From Gracilaria gracilis (taxonomy: Eukaryota; Rhodophyta; Florideophyceae; Gracilariales; Gracilariaceae), in contig JARGSG010000208.1 in assembly GCA_030374805.1 (NCBI GenBank), forward strand, positions 283,192 through 347,191: a DNA stretch of 64,000 bases. The letters are read 5' to 3'. Each line of letters opens with the position of its first letter. Position 1 is the first letter of the stretch. Both the position numbers and the translations under genes were made by a program. The notes beneath the pieces are model-generated. The model did not search any database and was not told where the DNA came from. It saw only the letters and a list, made by a program, of their open reading frames with translations. Shown in pieces: positions 11,101-21,685 of the stretch.

Positions 11101-13451
11101 GACGGAAACTGTACCTTACATTGCGAAGGAAATTCTACTGGCCAGCAATAGCTGTGGATTGCTACGCAACTGTGCGGTTCTGCCCCGAGTGTGCTCAGAA
11201 TCGCGTCAAGCTTCGCCGCCACGCGACGAAGTTGAAGCTCTTCCCCGCAAGGGCGCCCCTGGAATTCGTAGCCATCGATATTTTGGGACCGTTCCTCGCT
11301 ACTAAGCGGCGTAACAAATTTTTACTCGTGATCACGGATCGTTTCTCGAAGCTCGTTCGTACCGTTCCCTTACGGAGAATCACGTCATTGACGGTGGCGC
11401 AAGCATTCGTCACCCATTGGGCATTCGTCTACGGTCCACCGGTGAATCTACTCTCCGACAACGGGAAACAGTTTGCCTCCCGGTTCTTCGGGGATGTATA
11501 CAGAATTCTGGATGTCAAGAATCTCTTCACGACAACCTACCACCCCCAGTGTAATGGGCAGGCTGAACGGTTTAACCGGACGCTGTTAGCAGCACTCCGT
11601 TCATACGTAGCCGATCACCCCACCACGTGGGACCTGTTCACCGATGCGCTGACATTCGCATACAACACTCAGGTACACCGTACTACGGGATTAACTCCAC
11701 TTGAATTGGTTCTGTCTCGCACCCCACCGCCCGTGGCGCTCGAAGCACAGCCAACGCTGGATCAATTTCCTTCGACGAAGGGATACAGGGAAACCTGGAA
11801 GACATGGCTTACCAAGCTGGTCCCAGTAGCACAACGGTCAATGGCCCGGTCACAAGCCGCGTATAAGCGTGATTTCGATCAGCGAGCCCCTCGAAGACCA
11901 CCCGCCCTTAAAGAAGGGGACTATGTGTTCACCCGTAAGGAGTATTGGAACCCAGGCAAGGAGAAACGCCACAAGCTCTCACCCGTCGCCGACGGTCCTT
12001 TCAAAGCAATTGCTGTGGAATCCGACACTGTCGTAGTGGAGATGGGTCAGCAACACGAACGCGTTTCCCGCGATCGCGTGGTTTTTGCACCCCCGCCCGC
12101 GGGAAACGACCCATCAAGTGGACATTCTACCGCAGAAGCGGAAACGAACACTACGGACACACCGGACCCACCCCCGATCAACCGCCCTAGGGAGATACCA
12201 CACCCAAGTAGGGGACTCTCGGATTTGCCGATGATATCGGACTCTACGCGCCCTGGCGCTTCGCTGTCTGAAGCCCCGCCGCCTGGCGTAATTATTCGCC
12301 GCCTTGGCGCGTTGACACCCACTCCCCATGTCGCTCCATCTAAGGAGGGGGAGGGACTCGTTAATCGTCATGCTTCCGCGCTGTCGCGTGAGGAACACCG
12401 TGTAGCACGGAAGAGAGACACCGCTAATGCGCAATCAAAGCCCTCTCGGGAGCCCGGCGTCTCATCAAGGTCGCCGCGCATCAACGCAGAAGCGGAATCA
12501 TCACCAGACACTACCGCCGTGCGGGACAGGACCGAGGAGACTCAGTCGTTACCGGCGAAGCCGTTGCCTACGCCGCATAGCGCGCCTGGAGTGACTACGT
12601 CGCATAACGGAGTAGAAATACCGCCTAAGGCACCGTTGAGCTCGCACGTCCAAGACGGAGAAGAGTCGTCGGAGACTAAGTCGCCCAACACGCCTGAGGC
12701 GGGCCCCACCGTAGACACGTCGCTAAATGCCCAGCAGGGAAGTCCCAACCGTAGGACACGGACTACACCTGTAAGGGAGATCAGCTCAGCGAGCGAACCA
12801 CGTCGACAAACCGAGCTGACACCTCCCGTGCACACGGAGGCGGAACACGCCACGGCGCAGACCAATGAAGGCCACCCGTTGACAACGTCACGTACTACCA
12901 CGGCGAGGCCGGTTCAATCAAGGTTACCGCTGACGCGAGCGCGTTCGACGCCACACACAACTCCGTCGAAACGGTTGCTACCACGCAAACTTGCGGTACG
13001 CCCACCTGGGACTCCCGCGGGAGAAGGAACTCTAAGGGAACAAGGAAACGGGAACACCGACACCGCGAGACGCGTGACCACCGACCCAAGTAGGGGACCA
13101 CACCGCGAAGAGACAGTTACACCAACCTTGTTGGACACACCACGGTCTAACCGGAGCACCGACGCAGTGCCACACACGATGAAACCGCCGGAGAGCTTTC
13201 CGAAGCAGGATGTCGCATTCACACGGCAAGGCCGGGAAGTCTTCCGACAGGAGTTCGTAGTCGACCACATAGTGGAACACTCATATCACCCGTTGGGGTA
13301 CATACAGTATCTCGTACGTTGGTACGGCTACGGACCCGTGGCTGACTCGGATGAGCCAATCGAGCATCTCCCACGATCAAAAGTGGTGCAGTACCACCGG
13401 CGTACTCTCACGGGTCTCCCGGCGACAATTGTCAACGCCCAAGTGGGATAA
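8193..13451 (+). pseudogene. pol: E2 pol: protease, RT, RNase H, integrase, linker, chromodomain
   Basis: The frame runs to TAA 13449-13451 with one TAG at 8901-8903, which separates the protease part from the rest. The protease has LDTGAG at about 8463-8480. After the stop, 8910-13451 is 1513 codons: RT (WRFCIDYRRLN; catalytic YLDD at 9888-9899), RNase H (VDTGSSD, YTDHSSL, ADALSRL), integrase zinc region (H-H-C-C, ending CPECA), core (AIDILGPF, LLSDNGKQF, GQAERFNR) and a DGPFKAI module near 11990-12010. A Pro/Ser/Thr/Glu-rich linker of about 380 codons follows, and a chromodomain at about 13250-13420 (YLVRWYGYGP). All catalytic residues appear present. The linker is unusually long: in E1 the same gap is only about 75 codons. 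Apart from the TAG the gene looks intact. Confidence 0.92.
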
Positions 13452-13609
13452 CACGCCCCGAAGGGGAAGAAGCTAGCTCATCTAGAAGGAAGTTGAGAAG
13501 TGGGAGAAGACGAAACTGGCACTTAGGAAAGGAAAAATATACGTCATAGACGGAAGTAGGTTTAATGGCCATCGAGGCTATATCCTACAACAACACCGCA
13601 TAGCGGGAA
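13452..13609. other. E2 spacer between pol and antisense frame
   Basis: 158 bp with no recognised feature between the convergent pol and antisense frames. Confidence 0.4.
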
Positions 13610-15588
13610 TCAGGTGGAAGATGGACTAAGCCCCCGACCCTTGGTTGGAGGGGCCCGGAGCGCCCTCACCAGTACCCCCCATTGCTGGGATTGGATCCCG
13701 CCAGTAAGGCGTGCAGCCAACGCGTCCCGCATTGCGGCGACGTCCCCGCTCGCGACAGTGGCGGAAAGCCCAACTCCTCGGAGGAACTGAGCGATCACAG
13801 CCGCCTCACCGGTTCCACCCCCAGAGGGGAGGACGGCAGGCACCTCGATCACCTCTGGTTCGTCCGGAAGGGAAGCCACCACTGCACCTACCGACGAAGG
13901 TTCGGGCGCCGGTGGATTCACCGGCTCAGCCGTCGCCATTCCCGGCGCTGCCGTGTCATTGGAGGTCGGCTCAACCGCGTTGGCGGAAGGAACCTCTTCG
14001 ACTACGTCGTCATCATACCCCATCTCGGGTTCGTCGTCCATAATTTGGTCGTCATCAACCGCCGTAGGCGTGATAAAAAATCGTCAGCATCGACGAAGCC
14101 AACGGGATGCCCGTAAGGGATATACCTCGGAGCCATCCGGAGAGCTGCCGCTTCAGCTGCGGTGATCTCTTGCACCTCCCAGGGATTGAAAAAGATGAAG
14201 TCTCCCGCCAATGGCGTGCGTCGTCCCGGAGACCGGTCGAAACCGCCGTCCTCGTGACCGCGGCCGCTCTGAGCGAAGGGCACGCTGGCCCAATCAACTC
14301 GGTCGATTACGTCGAGGAGTCCACGAACTTCTTCGGCATTGTTTTCACCTCCCAGAGGGACCCGCAACGAGATTCCTCGGATGCACGCACGAAGGCGAGG
14401 CGGGACATACCACAGTCGATACTGGTCATATACTTCTCATAGGAGGTAAGCCGCGGTGCGGATAGCCCACTCGGTGAGCACCACGGACCACAGTCCGGAA
14501 TACGGATCCTCGATGAGGCAGGAGCCAAGATAGGAGAGGACCGGGGGCAACTCCACGTAGCACCCGCGACACACCTCCACCGAGGACCACCAAGTGGGAA
14601 TGGGAACATAACGGCCCAGCCGGTGATTGTGCCGGATTCGATTGATCTCCGTGTTTTGATACGGGACGAGAAACCCGAAACGGGAACGCGCACAGCGCTC
14701 ATCGCGGATGAAGTTCTGTAACCACCGCGAACGGGACTCCCGGCGAAGATACCTGAACTCCGCCCGGATGATGGGATGAATCCAACATACCGCCTCCTGG
14801 CGTACACTAGGACGTCCTCTCCAGGAGTAAGTCTCAACCACCGCCAAGCGGGTGCAGTACGAAATCTCGCCTTGAGTACGGTATAACCGGAGATCAAAGC
14901 TGATGGAATCAGGAATTGGGAACTCGAAGTTCGCCCGGCTCTGCCGCGCATAGCCCAAGCGAACCAATGCCGCCTGAGCGGAAGCCAGCGACTCGCCGGA
15001 ACGCCGCACGATTGCATGAGGAGGAACGGCAACCCGTCGACGCCAATCCCACGAAGTGGTGACTAACGCCGGAAGATCCCCGGGAAGGCGATCAGTACCG
15101 TCCGCATAGGACGCGATGAGCTCCTCGTTGAAAACGGCTGTAGGATGAAACCACGGAGCAGTCCGGAAAAGATGCGCGTGAACGCGAGGGTTCAGCCCGA
15201 CGAGCTCATTGTAGGAAGGCCACGGCACTTCCTGCATGACGTGACCATGGGGCTCCTGCCCCGGAGGGAGAATGTGCCCGCCGCTGGCGTTGGGTCCCTG
15301 GGACGCCCCAGAAGCATTGCCGCTTTGCGGGAGAGGCGCGGAACGAAATCCGGAGAAGTATCCCGAGTTCGGAGGTTGACCGCTCATCGCGCGAGGCGCT
15401 TGAGGAACGGGAAGGTTGGTAGTACGACCGCGAGAGCGAGTTGAAGCCTGTAGTGAACAGGGTTGATCGTCGCTGGAGCGAGGTTTGCACTTGGAAGTGG
15501 TAGTGACTTGGTCCTCGCGAGGCGAGATGGAATCCGAAGACTTCGGGGATGCGCTTTTATGCCCATGGTTGGGAGTTCGAACCGCCAT
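13610..15588 (-). pseudogene. E2 antisense ORF (aORF) between pol and 3' LTR
   Basis: Starts at ATG 15588, only 36 nt from the 3' LTR boundary, and runs against pol for about 660 codons. One frame covers 15588 to about 14076 with a single TGA at 14437-14439. A one-base slip in the A run at 14075-14080 then moves the reading to the frame ending at 13610. The N-terminal 130 residues are basic and Pro/Ser/Gly-rich. The centre is rich in Trp, Tyr and Arg (ETYSWRGRPSVRQEAVCW, FRYLRRESRSRWLQNF) and looks folded. The C-terminal part is acidic. A segment with EEVRGLLDVIDRVDWA resembles one in the E1 antisense frame. There is no known domain. The TGA fits CGA-to-TGA decay. Plant Tat/Retand-type gypsy elements also carry antisense ORFs at this place; homology to those is not implied. 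Confidence 0.6.
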
Positions 15589-15610
15589 CGCGACGGCGTG
15601 GCTCACTCTT

Positions 15611-15623
15611 AAGGAGGGGGATA
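15611..15623 (+). other. E2 polypurine tract
   Basis: AAGGAGGGGGATA lies directly before the TG of the 3' LTR, the expected position for the plus-strand primer. Confidence 0.85.
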
Positions 15624-16473
15624 TGAAGGACAACACTCCTTGGAGGCGATTTGAGGTACTTAGTTAATTTCCGCATCATGCGTTAGTAGATATATATGAG
15701 CTACACCGCTATTAGCGTGTCGCCTCGCCGAGGTAATTTCCACACATGTACACGTGGATTACACGGCTCGAGGCGCCGCTTAGCGGGTGTGACTAGCACA
15801 CGTGTAGCACGGATATGTCGGAGGCAGTGCACCCAGCATTGCTGTATTTACTCAGATATTTCATAGATTATTTTGCCCGGCGCACCCACTGTCAGTGGTG
15901 CGCCGAGCTCAGTACTTAGAGGGTTGAGCATGGCTCCCCCAAGTAAATTGCCCCTTGCCAAGCAAGAACTTCTGGCTCTAACTATCACGCCTTTGCGGAC
16001 TGTTCACCTCCAAGTGGAGTGACGACCGCGTTGTTCACGTATAGTTACCCACCCTTGTGGCGCTCAGAGTATAACCACTATTTGTGTGTCTCGTTCCGAC
16101 CTATTGTCGTATACTCGCCCCTGTATTGGGTTTCCTTTGTTCTCTCTCTTTTCCCCACTCTGGTGGTTTGCTTTCTCCCCTTTTTGGATTTGCCTTTTTG
16201 CCCTGTTATCAATGGCCCGTTTCCGACACCTTGTCATTGCCGTGCTTCTCTCTTTCGAGGACTCATCTCCTGACCGTGTGAACACGTGGATCTCTACCGA
16301 CCACTAATCAGCCTAACGCTCCGACGCTTGTCGTGACGGTTTGACCTCGGATTTACACCCGGCTTAGCTGTGTCATTCCCGGAGTGCTCCGTTCGCTGTG
16401 CTGCCGTGGCGAGGGGAAGATTCCGAACGTCTTCGTGAGCCTGCGCTTTTCCCGCCAAAGGCGTTGCTCCACA
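15624..16473 (+). repeat. E2 3' LTR
   Basis: 850 bp, same TG...CA ends as 5057-5905. The hairpin copy is at 15878-15905. Confidence 0.95.
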
Positions 16474-16478
16474 AGAAG
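16474..16478. repeat. E2 target-site duplication, right (AGAAG)
   Basis: AGAAG follows the 3' LTR and matches 5052-5056. With one copy removed, the LINE frame passes through the insertion point without a shift. Confidence 0.93.
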
Positions 16479-17445
16479 TACCAAAGATCCCGACAGCTCC
16501 GACCAAACATTCTTGTTACCTACGATGACCAATACGAAATGTGCTATGTATATGACAGCAACACAAGTATTGGCGTTGATAGCGACGGAGACCCCATCGC
16601 ATGATCTTTCTGACAACAACTACACTAGGAACTGGAGGGTATCAGGTGTACGTGAACAAGGTTAAAACTTCCGAAGGGGTTATTCCTACAGGAATTGGGG
16701 TGTGCTCTTATACGGCAGAAATAAAAGCCATGATGGCTGCTATAGAAGCACTACCTTCAGATCTCGAAGGCATTGTACGAATTTTTACGGACTCTCAAGC
16801 TATTGTTTGTTTGTTGCAAGGTGACCTCCAAAAGCAATCTGCACAAGCACAAGCTCTTGCAGTACTTGTCAAGAAATTGACAGCACGTGCTCGTGTTTTT
16901 GTTTCATGGGTCCCAAGCCATTGCGGCGTACCCGAAAACGAAAGCGTTGACGCCCTTGCGAAATCATGTCTTGCAATAAGAATATGTGAACAGCAATGTA
17001 TCCCCAGTAATATGTTAGATGTTAAGGCAATGTTGTCAACACGTGGGAGGAGTAAGCGCCTTCTTCCGGAGTTTCCAGTTTTTCTTGGGTCTGAAGAAGC
17101 CTATCGGAACGCTGAGGTTACTTTAGCACAATTCTACACCGGACACGGAACTCAGTTGCATCCTGTAGCGTCGTATATGAACAAACGCACAATGCGTTGC
17201 AATTGTGCTACAAACGCAAAGCGGGACCCTGAACACGTAGTGTTTCGCTGTGCTTTGAACAAGCGCTCGAGGAGGGCGCTCATGGCTGGAACACCGCAAG
17301 ATGCAAAAACGTGCATTAAGTCTCTTAATAGATATGACCCTCAAAAGTTCTTGGCCTTTTTAAAGAGAGAGAGCTTCCTTTGAAGCTCTACTACAGTATC
17401 GGAATAAGGTATTGTTGTCCACAATAAAGAAGAAGAAGAAGAAAG
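16479..17445 (+). pseudogene. LINE, right part: RNase H and terminal zinc motif, with (AAG)n tail
   Basis: Continuation of the LINE cut at 5056. About 120 nt of frame follow, ending in TGA at 16602-16604. A second frame (16601-17383) then encodes the rest of RNase H: SYTAEIKAMMAAIEAL (catalytic E), FTDSQAIV (catalytic D) and WVPSHCGVPENESVDALAK (His and last Asp). After this come CNCATNAKRDPEHVVFRC, the Cys/His motif common at LINE C-termini, and FLAFLKRESFL. After the stop, AATAAGG...CAATAAAG and an (AAG)n tract at about 17425-17445 form the 3' tail. One frame change near 16600 shows decay. The final block matches fragments at 27.8 and 28.6 kb. Confidence 0.85.
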
Positions 17446-17492
17446 CGCATTCATTCTCAAATCACTGCTCCGCCTATACCCAACCCAACCCA

Positions 17493-17919
17493 TGAGCGAA
17501 CAAGTCGTCCGATTCGTCCACCGCTCACAAGTATCACACCCTCTAATCACGCCGCCAACTTGGTATCGGACACCGACTTTGAGCTGATTCTCGGCAATCT
17601 AGATGTGGATGCCATTGTGCAGGCTACCCGCAAAAAGCAAACCGTGGAAACCCAGCCTTTGACAAACTCACTCACCCCATCTGAGCCCAGTACCCGCCAA
17701 TCTTTCACTGCGCCCGATCCCACTGTCTCCAGTATTCATACGTTCTCGCACCCAATTCTACCCCCATCACAACGCGCTTCCACACCAACTGATCAACATT
17801 CGTCACATCCACCTCAATGTCAGTCTAATTTGAACGGTGCTGTCGCCCCTGCTGCTGCCCCTGCCAAGCCGGACTTGTTTGCCCTGGATGAGCAAACTAT
17901 CGACGATCTCTTCGATTGA
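17493..17919 (+). CDS. Unidentified short gene, 5' end uncertain
   Basis: The frame ending in TGA 17917-17919 encodes an acidic-start segment (DTDFELILGNLDVDAIV), a disordered Ser/Thr/Pro/Gln-rich middle, and an acidic end (FALDEQTIDDLFD). It is open upstream to about 17428 but has no in-frame ATG. The ATG at 17493 is in another frame and would need a small intron (a GT at about 17531 and an AG near 17583 would join it in frame). Short acidic Asp/Leu motifs at both ends suggest peptide-binding segments of a regulatory or repair protein, but I do not recognise the family. It lies right after the LINE tail and converges with Cactin, so its true 5' end may have been displaced by the insertion. 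Confidence 0.4.
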
Positions 17920-18041
17920 ATTTGTAACTTGCACAGTCTTTTTTTGTATCGCTTTGTCGGTTGGTTCGCGTCTTCCCGTGTGGGGTTGCCTTGTAGGTGC
18001 TCTTTATAGTGTCAGTCACAACGAACAAACCCCCGTTTTCT

Positions 18042-19569
18042 TTACCGTCGATAATAGTACCTGTCAAAGTTAAACCACAGTTGTAACACGCCCTTATCAA
18101 ATGAACACCGATAACCCCTTCGATGCGATGTCACCCATTGTCGATTCACTATCTTGAATGCCATGTCTTGATACGGTGGCCCTGCATGAAATGTAATAAT
18201 CACAACCTCTGTATTATCAGTTTTGCTTATTGTGTACGTTGGTGTCTTCGACGGGTCCATTAGATCTGGATAGAAAATATTAAACATGTATCCTTGAACT
18301 GTTTTCGGTGGCGGATTGTCATGATCGTAGTGGGTACGATTGTACTTGGTCCATCGATAACCGCTTAGAACCTTATTGAAGTATTTCGGTTTCCTTGGTC
18401 GGTACTTGTCATTCCATGCATAGCTCCCACTACTTCGTTCCGGAGCATCCACCTCGTCCTTGAATTCTTCCTCGTCGTCTTCTCCTGGTAAGTGGGTCAG
18501 TCCCTCTGTTTGCAATCGTTCATCCTCTCCAACAGATTGCCTTTTATGTTTTGTTTCGCTCTTTGATTCGGTGTTCTTCCCTTGCTTCGGCTGCTTGGAC
18601 TCTCTGTCTCTACGTTCAAACCGAAAGCATCTCAGTTATTTCCTTTAGTCTCACCGTGGCAACGCGAACACGAATTCTTGCCAACGCAGCCTGCCAGAAA
18701 TCAACCTCCCCAAAAGCTCCATCCCCTCCATCCCCGTTCTTGAGCTTCATGTCAATTTCTGTCTCCATTTCACGTAACTTCGAAATTGACTTGCCCTGCA
18801 ACAACAGTTCCACGTCTGCGGCCACTGCGTCGGGGATACCGTCTTCACCAGCGCTCGTTTGTTCTAGTCGATCCCTAACGCAAACTCTCACGCATTTCCA
18901 GAACTCAAGCCGTATGGTACGGTTCCACACATCATTGTCTTCTTCTCTGTTGAAGTCCACAACGTAGTCGAGTTCATCCTCCACCCCATCTAATTGCTTC
19001 ACATGTTGTTCACCCAAACCTTTCAAAAATTCATCCATGTTCAATATGGTCACATCACTGGACAAATCAAGTCGTACAAACTCTGCGAGCAAATCAGTGC
19101 CCACAGGGCGTTTCTCGCGAATTCGAATAGACTGGCGCAGAAAGTGCTGCTTTCCATGAAAAGAAGCTTCCTGTTGGTGCCATCCTTCGTTCATCTGCGC
19201 CTCCTTTTCTCTGGCGCTCTGAATTTGCTCTGCTTCCCATTCTGCTCGTTCTTGCTCTCGTTGCTCCCTCCTTCTCTTCGCTGCGGCGAGTTCGTGTCGC
19301 CGTTCTTCTCGCTGCCGCTCTTCTTCCTGTTCGGGGTCGATTCCCTGTTTACGAAGGGTCTCGACCTTCTTCCGCCATACAAACGGTGCTTCGCGGTCGC
19401 CGCTCGACAGCTTCTGACGTTTTGCAAAAGGCTGCTGTGTGTCGCTGGTGTCTGGTTCGCGTCGTGAATCTTCCTCTCGATGGCGACGACGTTCTTCCGT
19501 TCGATGGTGCTCGTCGGTTCGTCTTCGCCTGTCGCCAGCTTTGTCGTATACCGGGATTCTTTGAGCCAT
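18042..19569 (-). CDS. CACTIN: Cactin, spliceosome-associated protein
   Basis: Starts at ATG 19569 (MAQRIPVYDK; an alternative ATG lies at 19635). The N-terminal third is Arg/Glu-rich and likely coiled coil (REERRHELAAAKRRREQREQ). Residues around 160-310 match the conserved Cactin middle region (LDLSSDVTILNMDEFLKGL, VWNRTIRLEFWKCVRVCV). The C-terminus, read from about 18470 to TAA 18042-18044, is the very conserved Cactin C domain (WNDKYRPRKPKYFNKV, NPPPKTVQGYMFNIFYPDL, FHAGPPYQDMAFKIVNR, ending in a basic RR). Cactin works in pre-mRNA splicing in the nucleus. The two parts are in different frames: the first ends at 18616, while the second frame is open from 18635 downward. This is a short unrecognised intron or a one-base frameshift. 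With about 510 residues it is shorter than animal Cactin, mainly in the linker. Confidence 0.9.
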
Positions 19570-20280
19570 CGTCCAGAAGCCCAGACAAGCAAATTGTGAG
19601 CACAGCGACCGTTTACCCCTTGAAGATACGGACATGCTCGGTAAAGGTTACATATGTGTACAGATGATGATTATGTGTACAGGTCGCCACGCCTTTGACA
19701 GCTGGTTTACAGTACTGTAGTGACCTGGCCACCGATATTCACAGCGTTGACCACAACCCGAGCAGTAAGCCATCCAAAGCGCAGATGCGTACAGTATGGT
19801 ATGTTTGGGGTGGACGAGGAACCACAGACCGACGAAGAATCCTCGTGGAAAGTCTGATCTAGTAGCGAATGCATTCGAGGCAAGATCATTCGCACTGAAA
19901 GACGATTATCACTTACGTGCAGCTAGATTCACCACCCAGGAGGCCCAGTTTGTTGCATAACCGCGTTTCTTGGTTACTCCACCAATGTGTTCAGATTGTT
20001 CTCAAAGCCCAGAATTGGAGAAAGAATATACACTCCCCTTCTCCACCATGCAGCTAACGTAACCCTGTATTTCCTTCACTTCATGGACATCTTTCGCGCA
20101 ACAACTCGCCTCAGGCCTGCAACAGTGCACCACCATATTTGAAAGGAGCCCCGTGAAACTCCATAAAAAAATTCCAAGCGCTGTGCTCCGAAAATGCTCC
20201 AAGCAACCATATTACGAATCCAAGCAATTAGACTGAAGAACTGCACTCAACAATAAAAGACCGTTTGATTTCCCCATGTC
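19570..20280. other. Intergenic region upstream of Cactin
   Basis: Holds the Cactin 5' flank and the 3' flank of the MADS-box gene, both on the minus strand. I see no convincing coding segment or repeat here. Confidence 0.5.
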
Positions 20281-21685
20281 TCATCTGTCTCTCGGTGTAG
20301 GGCGACCACCGAATATTTGCTCCTCAAACCGAAGTACTTGTTCCCTGACTTCTTCCAGTGATTCCGGCCGAGAGCCTTCTTCTGATCTTGTCACGTTCGG
20401 AATACTATTATCAACAGGGGTATCGACCTCAACGCCAGCAGGAGGATCGACTTCAGCGCCAACTGCATCTGTGCACTCCATGGCGTTGTGGCCAGCAAGC
20501 AGAAATTGATTGGGGGGACGAGTTTCCCCCACCTGTTCTGCCCGTACCTCGTTCGTTACACGGATCCCGCTTGCTTGGTTCGGATTAGCGGGCGTAATCT
20601 CAGGTCTCTCATACTCGTTGAGAGATTCCGACACGCAATGGCCGTTTTCCACAGGTCTTTCATCCCGCCGCCCTTGAAAAGGGGTGCGCCCAGGAGTTGC
20701 GGAGACAGACTGCGGCAGAGTAGCATGGGGAAGCTGAAATTGAGCCTCGGTCGCAGGGGCAGACGGTGTGCGAGTCGCACGAACCTCCTGCCTCAACAAA
20801 TTGTTCCCGAAAACTCTAGCAGTCCCGGGAATCAAGCCAACGTTCGATTCAGGATGTATTACTGCTCTAGCACTTGGCTGGGCTTGGCCAGTTAATTCTT
20901 CCTGAGTCGGAGTAGGACTTGTGCGAGCCTCTCCGGATGAGAGTTTTCTTTTCTTGCTTCTGTTCTGAGCATCTCCAGATCCTTCATACTCTTGTGCGTG
21001 TTGGTGTTGACCAGCAACCGCAGCCTCACTCCTTTCAGTAACAGTGCCGTTGGGGCCACTTCCTGAGCCAGACGGACTGCTTTCTTGGCTCAAAATATTT
21101 AGTATCTTATGTGATGGAGAGAGCTTGTCAGTACATGTGATAACGTGCAGACAAAGAAAGAAACAGCGACTGGGTTCTAATTACCTCTTCAGGTTGTTTT
21201 CGTTCGATAGTTCCACTGTAGTTTGCATATCGGTTTAACAAATTTTCCATTGGAACGGAACTGAACTCCGAAAGCTTGTTTGTGTGCCTATTGTACATTA
21301 TCAAGCCGATTTCTAGGTCACACAGAATACTCTTCGCAAGAACATCCAAGGAGCAACAGAGAGGTGTGGTTTGTTAGTATAAATATGGTAAAACAACCGA
21401 AATGGAGAAAAAACAAATGTTCCGACAGATACGTTTCACTTACCAATTCCAAAGTCTTCCTGAGGAGACACTTCTTGCGCCTATTGTAAGTAATCTGTAA
21501 GGAAGGAAATATAGCAGGATCAAGAGAGTCAGAAAACATTAAGGTTTGGGAACACATGAAAAGGTAGGTTGACTTACCTGCCTCTTACGGTTGTCAATTA
21601 TTCGACAAAGTTGAGCCCTTCCTCGTCGTTGAGACGGAGGCGGCAGAGAAGCAGCTGGAGGGAGTTCCTGATTGTCTGAAGTCAT
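20281..21685 (-). CDS. MADS-box transcription factor, four exons
   Basis: Exons, minus strand: 21578-21685, 21444-21494, 21185-21331 and 20281-21105. Introns of 83, 112 and 79 nt all have GT...AG ends (donors GTAAGT, GTAAGT, GTAATT) and all are in phase 0. The third has a TACTGAC branch-like site and a pyrimidine stretch. The joined product is 376 residues. Residues about 19-80 form a MADS box: RRGRAQLCRIIDNRKRQ, ITYNRRKKCLLRKTLEL and SILCDLEIGLIMYNR come from three consecutive exons and rejoin at positions fully conserved in the family. This domain binds CArG-type DNA as a dimer in the nucleus. The SILCDLEIGLIMYN...NKL pattern is closer to MEF2/type II than to SRF. The last exon is a 274-residue disordered tail with a basic KKRKLS signal (possible NLS) and an acidic, Glu-rich end. 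There is no plant-type K domain. Confidence 0.87.

Larger units (their letters stand above)
5057..16473 (+). mobile_element. E2, complete chromovirus (Ty3/gypsy) of 11.4 kb
   Basis: Full-length LTR retrotransposon inserted in the LINE's RNase H domain. Order: 5' LTR, PBS, gag, protease-RT-RNaseH-integrase, long linker, chromodomain, antisense frame, PPT, 3' LTR, all bounded by AGAAG duplications. By hand alignment the two LTRs differ at about 27 positions plus one indel (roughly 97% identity), so the insertion is moderately young. The coding part has in-frame stops at 6412, 7885 and 8901 on the plus strand, but the 1513-codon RT-to-chromodomain stretch is unbroken. Confidence 0.95.
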
